A stretch of DNA of 5,688 nucleotides from an uncultured Collinsella sp. (GTDB lineage: Bacteria > Actinomycetota > Coriobacteriia > Coriobacteriales > Coriobacteriaceae), in contig CABUKY010000118.1 of assembly GCA_902492185.1 (NCBI GenBank), forward strand, positions 1 to 5,688. Direction: 5' to 3'. Positions 1 to 5,472 of this stretch are shown here, piece by piece (the stretch's first letter is position 1; the number at the start of each line of letters is the position of its first letter). The position numbers and the translations under genes were made by a program. Below the pieces are notes generated by a model, which saw only the letters and a list, made by a program, of their open reading frames with translations, searched no databases and was not told the DNA's origin.

Positions 1-86
1 CCAGAGCGAACAAATTGGCATGAAAAGAGGACGGCATAGACCTTCTGGTCATGCCGTCCTCTTTGAATGACAAGTTGTCGCTCTGG
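1..86. repeat. 86-nt near-perfect inverted repeat (long hairpin), possibly cut by window edge
   Basis: Bases 1-42 pair with 47-86 around a TTCT loop (43-46). Paired blocks are 1-9/78-86, 11-13/75-77, 15-17/71-73, 19-21/67-69, 24-37/51-64 and 39-42/47-50. That gives 36 base pairs, four mismatches and two single-base bulges (A10, A38). Read as plus-strand RNA, all four mismatches are G-A oppositions, two of them adjacent (22/66 and 23/65). The inner part is what one expects of a terminator; the outer arms make the structure much longer than a usual one. It may be a bidirectional terminator or a small palindromic repeat element. The left arm begins at base 1, so the true end may lie outside the window. 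Confidence 0.8.
23..64 (-). terminator. Likely Rho-independent terminator of the liv operon
   Basis: On the minus strand a 14-bp perfect GC-rich stem (51-64 with 24-37), continued by a 4-bp inner stem and a 4-base loop, ends in TTTT (complement of 23-26). It starts 72 nt past the livF stop codon. The U run is short and partly inside the stem, so termination efficiency is uncertain. The plus-strand reading also ends in CTTT, so it could serve a convergent gene beyond the left edge. Confidence 0.65.
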
Positions 87-107
87 TGGCCGCGCAGCGT
101 CGACTGG

Positions 108-131
108 TCCGCCGTTCGGTAGAACGGCGGA
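108..131 (-). other. 10-bp hairpin just after the livF stop codon
   Basis: TCCGCCGTTC (108-117) is the exact reverse complement of 122-131, with a 4-base loop. On the minus strand it begins 5 nt after the livF TAG. No T run follows, so by itself it is not a classical terminator. It may protect the 3' end of the operon mRNA or assist the terminator at 23-64. The role is inferred; the base pairing is seen directly. Confidence 0.55.
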
Positions 132-136
132 ACCTC

Positions 137-850
137 CTAGCCACCCAGATAGGCCTTGCGGACGTTATCGTCGTGCAGCAGCTCTTGACCGGTGCCGGTC
201 ATGGTGATTTTGCCGGTCTCGAGCACGTAACCGCGCGTGGCGATGGAAAGCGCCATCTGCGCGTTTTGCTCGACCAGAAGTACCGTGGTACCGGCCTTGT
301 GCAGGTCCTCGACAATCTGGAAGATCTGTTCGATCAGAATCGGTGCCAGACCCATGGAAGGTTCGTCGAGCATGAGCAGCTTGGGGTTACTCATAAGGGC
401 GCGCCCCATAACGAGCATCTGCTGCTCGCCGCCTGAAAGGGTGCCGGCGACCTGGCGACGACGTTCCTTCAGGCGCGGGAACTGCTCGTAGACGCGCTCC
501 AGGCCCGGAGCCACCGTGGACTTGGGCTGCGTATAGGCACCCATCTCCAGGTTCTCCTCGACCGTCATCTGCAAAAAGGCGCGACGACCCTCGGGAACCT
601 GAGCCAGCCCCTTACCAACCAGCTTATCAGCGGGCGTATGAGTAATGTCCTCGCCCATAAACTTGATGGAACCAGTCTTGGAGCGCAGCAAGCCCGAGAC
701 GGTCTTGAGCGTTGTGGACTTGCCGGCACCGTTGGCACCAATCAAGGCCACGATCTCGCCCTCGTTAACGTTAAAGGAGATGTCCTTGATGGCGTGGATG
801 GCGCCGTACCAGACGTTGATGTTGTAGACGGAAAGCATCGGCTCTGCCAT
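137..850 (-). CDS. livF: Branched-chain amino acid ABC transporter ATP-binding protein LivF
   Basis: Cytoplasmic ATPase, 237 aa, the usual LivF length; with LivG it drives import of leucine, isoleucine and valine. Visible motifs are the aromatic A-loop residue Y15, Walker A GANGAGKST (38-46), the Q-loop at Q84 followed by the LivF hallmark VPEGRR, the signature LSGGEQQ (138-144) and Walker B LLMLDEP (158-164) with catalytic E163. The usual H-loop histidine is replaced in VEQN (193-196); E. coli LivF has the same VEQN, so this is a family trait and not damage. The C-terminus ends in KAYLGG, typical of the family. The ATG directly follows the livG TAA (TAAATG), with GGGGGAG (857-863) six bases upstream, so translation is coupled to livG. 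It is the last gene of the operon. Substrate specificity is inferred from the complete cluster. Confidence 0.96.
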   Translation of the reverse strand: MAEPMLSVYNINVWYGAIHAIKDISFNVNEGEIVALIGANGAGKSTTLKTVSGLLRSKTGSIKFMGEDITHTPADKLVGKGLAQVPEGRRAFLQMTVEENLEMGAYTQPKSTVAPGLERVYEQFPRLKERRRQVAGTLSGGEQQMLVMGRALMSNPKLLMLDEPSMGLAPILIEQIFQIVEDLHKAGTTVLLVEQNAQMALSIATRGYVLETGKITMTGTGQELLHDDNVRKAYLGG

Positions 851-1711
851 TTAGTTCTCCCCCTTATCCTGCTTACCCAGATACGCCTCGATAACGGCGT
901 CGTTGTTCTGGATTTCCTCTGCCGTGCCCTTGGCGATGACCTTGCCAAAGTTAAGCACGCAGATACCCTCGCATATATTCATGACGAGCGACATATCGTG
1001 CTCGATAAGCATGATGGCGATGCCGAAGGTGTCGCGAATCTTAACGATGTTCTCCATGAGCTCCGCGGTCTCGGACGGGTTCATGCCGGCGGCAGGCTCG
1101 TCGAGCAGCAGCAGCTTGGGGTTGGTGGCAAGCGCGCGGACGATTTCCAGACGACGCTGAGCGCCGTAAGGCAGCGATCCGGCCTGCTCGTTTGCCAGGT
1201 GCTCCATGTCAAAAATGGACAGTAGCTCCATGGCGCGCTCGTGGGCGGCCTTCTCGTGCTTCCAATACGTCGGCAGGCGCAGCACGCCCTCAAAGCCGGA
1301 GTAGCGCTCCTGGTTGTGCAGGCCGACCTTAACGTTGTCCTCCACCGTCATGGTGTTGAACAGGCGAATGTTCTGGAACGTACGGGCAATACCCATGCGG
1401 TTGACCTGGTAGACCGACTTGCCCGAGGTGTCCTCACCATCGAGCAGGATGGTGCCGTGCGTAGGCTGGTACACCTTGGTGAGCAGGTTGAAGACCGTGG
1501 TCTTGCCGGCACCGTTGGGGCCGATGAGACCGGCGATCTCGGTCTTGCCGATAGTCAGGCTAAAGTCATCGACTGCCTTAAGGCCACCGAACTCAATGCC
1601 CAGGTGGATGCACTCGAGTGCCGGGCGCTCGCCCAGGTCACGGTCGGGAACGATGGCGCCAGAAGGATACGGGACCATCTTGCCCTTGTTGAACTCAAAT
1701 TTACTGGGCAT
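851..1711 (-). CDS. livG: Branched-chain amino acid ABC transporter ATP-binding protein LivG
   Basis: Second cytoplasmic ATPase of the importer, 286 aa from the chosen start. It shows Walker A GPNGAGKTT (64-72), the LivG hallmark ARTFQNIRLF with Q-loop Q113, the signature LPYGAQRR (180-187), Walker B LLLLDEP (200-206) with E205, and H-loop H238 in IEHDM. The C-terminal EAYLG (275-279) is the tail motif of BCAA-type ATPases. A longer ORF opens at 1738, but I prefer the ATG at 1709-1711: it has a full AAGGAGG (1721-1727) nine bases upstream and overlaps livM by only 11 nt. Even so, about 27 residues precede the point where E. coli LivG begins its ATPase fold; this extension is polar and has no motif I recognise. 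The overlap with livM and abutment with livF indicate coupled translation. Confidence 0.95.
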   Translation of the reverse strand: MPSKFEFNKGKMVPYPSGAIVPDRDLGERPALECIHLGIEFGGLKAVDDFSLTIGKTEIAGLIGPNGAGKTTVFNLLTKVYQPTHGTILLDGEDTSGKSVYQVNRMGIARTFQNIRLFNTMTVEDNVKVGLHNQERYSGFEGVLRLPTYWKHEKAAHERAMELLSIFDMEHLANEQAGSLPYGAQRRLEIVRALATNPKLLLLDEPAAGMNPSETAELMENIVKIRDTFGIAIMLIEHDMSLVMNICEGICVLNFGKVIAKGTAEEIQNNDAVIEAYLGKQDKGEN

Positions 1712-2789
1712 CGGCTGCCACCTCCTTCTTGGAAGCAAAGCGGTCCTTGACGCGACCGAAGAACGCCTTGAACTGCGGGTTGTTGGTAAAGATCATGACC
1801 AGGATCAACACGATGGCGTAGATGAGCATGCGGTAGTCCGAGAACTGACGGAGCAGCTCGGGAAGCACCGTGAGCAACGCCGCCGCGATGACGGAACCGC
1901 GCATGTTGCCCAGGCCGCCCAGGACCACGAACACCAGAATGAGGATCGACGTGTTGAAGTCGAACTTGGTGGCGGAGAGCTGCGAGAAGTTGCCGCCGAA
2001 GAGAGCTCCGGCAGCACCGGCGAGGGCAGCGGAAACCACGAAGGCGATCATGCGGTACTCCGTGACGGAGATGCCTACGGACTCGGCTGCAATCTTGTTA
2101 TCGCGCACGGCCATAATGGCACGGCCGGTACGGCTGCGGACCAGGTTGAGCACGATCACGAGTGCGACCATGACCAGGATGGCACCGGCGAGGAAGGTCG
2201 AGTACGTCGACACACCCGAGGCGCCCTGCGCGCCCTTGATGATGGCGGTGCCGTCCTCGAGCAGATGCAGGTCGTCGATCGTAGAGTTGCCCGTGATGTT
2301 AAAGATCACATGCAGGCCGCGGGAATCGACGCCCACAATGAGGCAAGTGACGATCTCTTTGATGATCTCGCCAAAGGCCAGCGTCACGATAGCCAGGTAA
2401 TCGCCGCTCAGGCGAAGGACCGGGATACCGATCAAGAAGCCCAGGATGGCAGCAGCGAAGGCGCCGACCACGATGCTGATGATAAGGCGCACCGGATCGG
2501 AGGGAACGGCGCTCTCAAGGGCGACCGCGGTGACGATGCCCGTATAGGCACCGACGCTCATAAAGCCCGCATGGCCCAGCGACAGGTCGCCCGCGATGCC
2601 GACGACGAGGTTGAGGGAGATGGCCATGACGATATAGGCCGTGATGGGAACCAGCTGACCGGCGATCATGCGCGGAATCATGTGGTTAGACTGCATAAAG
2701 AACACGATGGCGAACGCCACAAGGCACATGGCGTACGTAACAAAGTCGTGACGCGTCTGCTTGTCTTTAAGAAACTTCATAACGCTCAC
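1701..2789 (-). CDS. livM: Branched-chain amino acid ABC transporter permease LivM
   Basis: Integral membrane subunit, 362 aa; with LivH it forms the translocation channel. Hydrophobic segments alternate along nearly the whole chain (about 17-33, 42-64, 76-91, 102-123, 132-152, 198-216, 246-265, 280-292, 298-313 and 319-335). Family motifs are GDLSLGHAGFMSVGAY (67-82), LRLSGDYLAIVTLAFGEI (125-142), the cytoplasmic coupling loop GRAIMAVRDNKIAAESVGI (222-240) and VVLGGLGNMRGSVIAA (288-303). The stretch 153-197 between membrane segments is long and does not show the glycine-rich TGG-type motif usual there. The GTG start abuts the livH TAG and has AGAAGG upstream. The ATG three codons later (2778-2780), with AGGTGA in front, is an equally credible start and would give 359 aa. 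The charged C-terminal tail is presumably cytoplasmic. Confidence 0.94.
   Translation of the reverse strand: MSVMKFLKDKQTRHDFVTYAMCLVAFAIVFFMQSNHMIPRMIAGQLVPITAYIVMAISLNLVVGIAGDLSLGHAGFMSVGAYTGIVTAVALESAVPSDPVRLIISIVVGAFAAAILGFLIGIPVLRLSGDYLAIVTLAFGEIIKEIVTCLIVGVDSRGLHVIFNITGNSTIDDLHLLEDGTAIIKGAQGASGVSTYSTFLAGAILVMVALVIVLNLVRSRTGRAIMAVRDNKIAAESVGISVTEYRMIAFVVSAALAGAAGALFGGNFSQLSATKFDFNTSILILVFVVLGGLGNMRGSVIAAALLTVLPELLRQFSDYRMLIYAIVLILVMIFTNNPQFKAFFGRVKDRFASKKEVAADAQ
1721..1727 (-). promoter_or_regulatory. livG ribosome binding site
   Basis: AAGGAGG on the minus strand, within the last codons of livM, lies nine bases before the ATG at 1711. The upstream ATG at 1738 cannot use it, which decides the livG start in favour of 1711. 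Confidence 0.8.
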
Positions 2790-3671
2790 CTACACCTTCT
2801 CGGGGACGTACTTGCCCAAGAGGCCGGCAGGCTTGACGAGCAGGACGATGATCAGAACACCAAAGACGATGGAGTTGGCAAGGCTCGTGGAAATGTAAGC
2901 CTGTGCCATCGCCTCGATGATGCCGATAAGAATGCCACCGACAAAGGCGCCGGGGATGGAGCCGATGCCACCGAAGACGGCGGCGTCGAAGGCTTTGATG
3001 CCAGGCATGGCGCCCGTCGTGGGCTGCAGCACCGGCGAGTAGGAGCACAACAGCACGCCGGCGATGGCGGCAAGGGCAGAGCCGATGGCGAACGTCATCG
3101 AGATGGTACGGTTGACGTTGATGCCCATGAGCTGAGCGGCGGCCTTGTCCTCGGACACGGCGCGCATGGCTTTGCCCATCTTGGTCTTACCTGTAAAGAA
3201 CATCAGGCCGGCCATGATAACCAGGCAGGCGACGATGGTGACGAGTGAGACGGCGCTTACGTTGAACTTGGCCAAGAACTCCGGCACCTGGAAGGTGACG
3301 AGCGAAGTGAAGTTCTTGGGCGTGGCGCCCCACAGAAGCTGCGCGGCGTTCTGCAGGAAGTAAGACACGCCGATAGCCGTGATTAGAACGGCCAGCGGAC
3401 CCGCCTGACGCAGCGGCTTATAGGCCAGACCCTCAATGAGAACACCGAGAACCGTGCAGGCCACACAAGAGAGAACTACAGATGCCCAGCCCGGGAGGCC
3501 GAGATACGACGTGGCGCAGAACGAGACATAGGCACCGACCATGATGACGTCGCCGTGAGCGAAGTTCAGCATCTTGGCGATACCGTAGACCATGGTGTAG
3601 CCCAACGCGATGATGGCGTAGACGCTGCCCATGGACAGGCCGTTGACCAGGTATTGGATAAAGACCGTCAT
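2790..3671 (-). CDS. livH: Branched-chain amino acid ABC transporter permease LivH
   Basis: First membrane permease of the importer, 293 aa, near the usual length of about 300. The N-terminus carries the LivH hallmark NGLSMGSVYAIIALGYTMVY (10-29) and NFAHGD (36-41). The coupling loop that docks on the ATPases is GKAMRAVSEDKAAAQLMGIN (166-185), and the C-terminal half has FGGIGSIPGA (233-242) and KPAGLLG (280-286). Hydrophobic segments run along the chain. The open frame extends upstream to 3764, but that part is intergenic hairpin DNA. The ATG at 3671 has GGGGG (3681-3685) at nine bases and matches where LivH proteins begin; the ATG at 3680 sits directly against the ribosome binding site and is less likely. 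It follows livK after a 139-nt gap with hairpins and abuts livM. Confidence 0.95.
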   Translation of the reverse strand: MTVFIQYLVNGLSMGSVYAIIALGYTMVYGIAKMLNFAHGDVIMVGAYVSFCATSYLGLPGWASVVLSCVACTVLGVLIEGLAYKPLRQAGPLAVLITAIGVSYFLQNAAQLLWGATPKNFTSLVTFQVPEFLAKFNVSAVSLVTIVACLVIMAGLMFFTGKTKMGKAMRAVSEDKAAAQLMGINVNRTISMTFAIGSALAAIAGVLLCSYSPVLQPTTGAMPGIKAFDAAVFGGIGSIPGAFVGGILIGIIEAMAQAYISTSLANSIVFGVLIIVLLVKPAGLLGKYVPEKV

Positions 3672-3680
3672 GTTCCACAT

Positions 3681-3688
3681 CCCCCTTT
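3681..3688 (-). promoter_or_regulatory. livH ribosome binding site
   Basis: GAAAGGGGG on the minus strand supports the ATG at 3671 with a nine-base spacer. An ATG at 3680 would leave no spacer, so this site helps to set the livH start. Confidence 0.65.
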
Positions 3689-3717
3689 CGAATAGGTTTC
3701 CAGTTGATGTATGAAAC

Positions 3718-3737
3718 AGGGACGTTACATCGTCCCT
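3718..3737 (-). other. Intercistronic hairpin 2 between livK and livH
   Basis: AGGGACG (3718-3724) pairs perfectly with CGTCCCT (3731-3737) around a 6-base loop. On the minus strand it follows hairpin 1 after 10 nt and is trailed by GTTTC, a weak U-rich tail. It could give partial termination before livH or block exonucleases. Only the pairing is directly seen. Confidence 0.5.
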
Positions 3738-3747
3738 AGATACCAAG

Positions 3748-3779
3748 CAAGCAGGGAAGGCCAAAACCTCCCCTGCTTG
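3748..3779 (-). other. Intercistronic hairpin 1 after livK (13-bp stem)
   Basis: On the minus strand CAAGCAGGGGAGG, loop TTTTGG, then CCTTCCCTGCTTG forms 13 continuous pairs. One of these is a G-U wobble that would be an A-C mismatch in plus-strand RNA, so the stem fits a transcript of the operon. It begins 31 nt after the livK stop. No U run follows, so mRNA stabilisation or processing of the livK 3' end is more likely than full termination. This is the common way ABC operons keep the binding protein in excess. Function is inferred. Confidence 0.6.
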
Positions 3780-3810
3780 GGATCAAAACCGCTCTATGTA
3801 AGGCGGCCAG

Positions 3811-4998
3811 TTAGGCCTGTACGTACTTGCCGTCGGTGATGACGTACGCCGTGGGCTCCTTCTGGACCTGGCCCTTATCGTTCCAGGTGAGCTTGCCGGT
3901 CAGACCGTCAACGGTAATCTTGAGCATAGCCTTGGACAGCTTCTCGGCGGCCTCGGTCGGGTCGGCGTCGACACCAAGACCGGCCTCCTTGACGGCCTCG
4001 GCCACCGCGTGCACGCCGTCGTAGGCGTCGGCGGCAAACTGGTCGGGGGTATCGCCGTACTTATCCTTGTAAGCGTTAACGAAGTCGGCGTTCTTCTCGT
4101 CGTCGGCGGAGAACGGGGTCATGAGCAGCAGACCCTCGGCAAGAGAGGTATCGAAGCCCTCAACGCCCAGGATGCCGTCCATGCCGTCGCAGCCCATCAT
4201 CTTGACGTCGTAGCCCATGTCCTTGGCGTTCTTGAGCAGGACGGACGCCGGCGTGTAGTAGATCGGCGCAAAGATCATGGTGGCACCGGCCTGCTTGGCC
4301 TTGGTCAGCTGGTTGGTAAAGCTCGTGGCGGAGTCGTCCTTAAAGGTTTCCTCGTCGACAATCTCGAGCTTGGACTCAGCGGCCTGGGCCTTAAAGGAAT
4401 CTGCGATGCCCGAAGAATAGGCGTCGCCGGAGTTGTAGAACAGCACGAACTTCTCGTCCGCATACTTCTGCGCCAGGAACTTGGCAGCGTTGACACCCTG
4501 GTTGGGGTCGGTGAAGCAAACCTGGAAGACGCAATCCTTGCCGTCGGTGACGTCCTCGGAGGACGCGGACGGGGTGATCATGAACGTCTTGGGGTCGTTA
4601 CCGCACTCTGCGGCAACGGCAACCGACGCACCCGTGGTGGTCGGGCCGACGAGGGCCTGCATGCCCCAGTCGAGCAGGGTGTTGAAGGCGTTGACGGCCT
4701 TCTCGCCATCGGCCTGGTCGTCCTCGGCCTTGCTGGCAAGCGGCAGCTCCTTGGTCGAGAAATCCTTGCAGCCAAGCTCGACACCCTGGGTAACGGACTT
4801 GCCGTAGGACGCGTTGGCGCCGGTCAGCGGGCCGATGGTGCCGATCTTAAACGAAGCGTCGCCCGACGCGGAACCGCTGTCGCCGCCGTTGGAGGAGCAG
4901 CCAGCTAGAATGGACATCGCCCCCAGACCTGCTGCGCTCGCGATAACGCTCCTGCGATTCATAACAGGGTTCAATGACTTACCGGTGAGGCTCGACAT
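3811..4998 (-). CDS. livK: Branched-chain amino acid ABC transporter substrate-binding lipoprotein LivK
   Basis: Extracellular receptor of the importer, 395 aa. The N-terminus is a lipoprotein signal: basic NRRS (14-17), a hydrophobic run, and lipobox L31-A32-G33-C34, after which a Ser/Gly/Asp-rich linker leads to the domain. The RR pair resembles a twin-arginine signal but lacks a full consensus. The body is a type I periplasmic-binding fold of the Leu/Ile/Val family: IGTIGPLTGANASYGKSV (52-69), GPTTTGASVA (118-127), YYTPASVLLKNAKDMGYDV (247-265) and DGLTGKLTWNDKGQ (364-377), the last like the C-terminal strand of E. coli LivK. The ATG at 4998 has AGGAG (5005-5009) at six bases; the ATG at 4962 has none. 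First gene of the operon, so transcription should start in the AT-rich region upstream. The exact ligand (branched-chain amino acid or a relative) is not decidable from sequence. Confidence 0.95.
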   Translation of the reverse strand: MSSLTGKSLNPVMNRRSVIASAAGLGAMSILAGCSSNGGDSGSASGDASFKIGTIGPLTGANASYGKSVTQGVELGCKDFSTKELPLASKAEDDQADGEKAVNAFNTLLDWGMQALVGPTTTGASVAVAAECGNDPKTFMITPSASSEDVTDGKDCVFQVCFTDPNQGVNAAKFLAQKYADEKFVLFYNSGDAYSSGIADSFKAQAAESKLEIVDEETFKDDSATSFTNQLTKAKQAGATMIFAPIYYTPASVLLKNAKDMGYDVKMMGCDGMDGILGVEGFDTSLAEGLLLMTPFSADDEKNADFVNAYKDKYGDTPDQFAADAYDGVHAVAEAVKEAGLGVDADPTEAAEKLSKAMLKITVDGLTGKLTWNDKGQVQKEPTAYVITDGKYVQA

Positions 4999-5019
4999 GC
5001 GGCTCTCCTCTCAAATCTC

Positions 5020-5040
5020 GTCGGGTTTCGGTTACCCGAC
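5020..5040 (-). other. Small stem-loop in the livK 5' leader
   Basis: GTCGGGT (5020-5026) and ACCCGAC (5034-5040) are perfect complements with a 7-base loop, ending about 10 nt before the livK ribosome binding site on the minus strand. It could influence livK mRNA stability or translation; no regulatory partner is visible. Confidence 0.4.
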
Positions 5041-5073
5041 AGGCCATCCTTCGCCGTGTTCGGCGTTCGCAAA

Positions 5074-5079
5074 ATAGTA
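5074..5079 (-). promoter_or_regulatory. Candidate -10 box for livK
   Basis: TACTAT on the minus strand is the closest match to TATAAT upstream of livK and would give a leader of roughly 70 nt carrying the stems at 5020-5040 and 5052-5065. No good -35 lies 16-18 bases before it. TTGAAA (5107-5112) resembles a -35 but is too far away. Treat as a weak candidate. Confidence 0.25.
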
Positions 5080-5198
5080 GACGCTTTAGTTGAGAAAAGT
5101 GGCGATTATTTCAACTTTTCTTTTGTTTTGCCCATTTATCCATAATTCTGCGTATTCCTATCGGTTTATGCAGTTTAGCCACTTTATTGTGTGAAAGT

Positions 5199-5208
5199 AA
5201 TGTTTCCG
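5199..5208 (+). repeat. AATGTTTCCG repeat, copy 1
   Basis: The 10-mer AATGTTTCCG recurs exactly at 5336-5345, on the other side of the livK remnant. It may be a regulator site or a duplication scar. Confidence 0.5.
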
Positions 5209-5267
5209 TTCTGTTACAGGCGTCCTTGCCCTGAATAAAACAGCCCCACCGGTGTCGTTATATGCAC

Positions 5268-5312
5268 TTAGGCGGCGATGTACTTGCCATCCTGAATCAC
5301 ATAGGCTGTAGG
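5268..5312 (-). pseudogene. Remnant of a second livK (C-terminal 14 codons and stop)
   Basis: Read on the minus strand from 5312, the bases encode PTAYVIQDGKYIAA followed by TAA. The intact LivK ends PTAYVITDGKYVQA, so 11 of 14 residues agree and the stop falls at the same place. At the DNA level 30 of 45 bases match 3811-3855 by hand count, and several differences are silent, which indicates descent from a coding sequence under selection. Before the proline the frame stays open to a TAG at 5412-5414 but shows no LivK similarity, no start codon and no ribosome binding site. I read this as what is left of a duplicated or neighbouring binding-protein gene after deletion. It is too diverged to be a recent copy of the present livK. 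Chance similarity over 14 residues in this order and position is unlikely. Confidence 0.75.
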
Positions 5313-5327
5313 TCGTATGTAGTGAGC

Positions 5328-5345
5328 ATGTTTCCAATGTTTCCG
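5328..5345 (+). repeat. Tandem 9-bp repeat ATGTTTCC(A/G), copies 2 and 3
   Basis: ATGTTTCCA (5328-5336) is followed at once by ATGTTTCCG (5337-5345). With 5200-5207 the octamer ATGTTTCC occurs three times in about 150 bp, all in one orientation. The 9-bp spacing of the tandem pair is just under one helical turn. Confidence 0.55.
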
Positions 5346-5412
5346 CAGCGTTTCGGGGGTGCCGTTTTGTGCGACTCCTGTTGCCTGGCGAGCACGCGCC
5401 CTCGGTTCACGC

Positions 5413-5418
5413 TAGAAT
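5413..5418 (+). promoter_or_regulatory. Candidate -10 box for hom
   Basis: TAGAAT is five of six bases from the TATAAT consensus and would start transcription near 5425, giving a leader of about 48 nt before hom. No convincing -35 lies at 16-18 bases; TTGCCT (5381-5386) is 26 bases away, too far. Confidence 0.35.
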
Positions 5419-5472
5419 GCACTCAACCTTTAAGCGGTTAATCCATCCATAAGATGCACGAAGGAGCTATCT

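Larger units (their letters stand above)
4999..5472. other. Divergent intergenic regulatory region between livK and hom
   Basis: A 474-bp gap without an intact gene. From livK outward it holds a 5' leader with two small stems (5020-5040 and CGCCG/CGGCG at 5052-5065), then an AT-rich tract (about 5071-5210). The tract includes a 7-bp inverted repeat GAAAAGT/ACTTTTC (5094-5100, 5114-5120). Beyond it come the palindrome CACCGGTG (5247-5254), a livK-like remnant (5268-5312), ATGTTTCC repeats and the hom promoter area. It must contain outward promoters for both flanking genes. No leader peptide rich in Leu, Ile or Val and no riboswitch or T-box was recognised. Confidence 0.6.

Noticed and set aside
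86..436. 116-codon open frame on the plus strand over livF
   Set aside because: It is antisense to livF, starts inside the terminal palindrome region and has no domain or ribosome binding site.
1712..1738. Upstream start of livG at 1738
   Set aside because: The AAGGAGG at 1721-1727 lies downstream of that ATG and serves the ATG at 1711.
1419..3248. 609-codon open frame on the plus strand, opposite livG, livM and livH
   Set aside because: It is antisense to three certain genes. Its product is an implausible Asp/His/Arg-rich low-complexity chain with no domain, as expected from GC-biased codons read on the other strand.
3672..3764. Upstream extension of livH to an ATG at 3764
   Set aside because: The extra 31 residues cover hairpin-forming intergenic DNA, lack a ribosome binding site and have no counterpart at the LivH N-terminus.
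4009..4908. 299-codon open frame on the plus strand, opposite livK
   Set aside because: Same artefact: full overlap with livK, a Val/Gly/Leu-rich product without motifs and no ribosome binding site.
5108..5140. Ten-codon ORF (MDKWAKQKKS) upstream of livK as an attenuation leader peptide
   Set aside because: No ribosome binding site and no Leu, Ile or Val codons; no paired terminator and antiterminator follows.
5220..5267. Possible terminator after the livK remnant (TGTTTTATT on the minus strand)
   Set aside because: The T run is present, but no stem with a proper loop precedes it; the palindrome CACCGGTG has no room for a loop.
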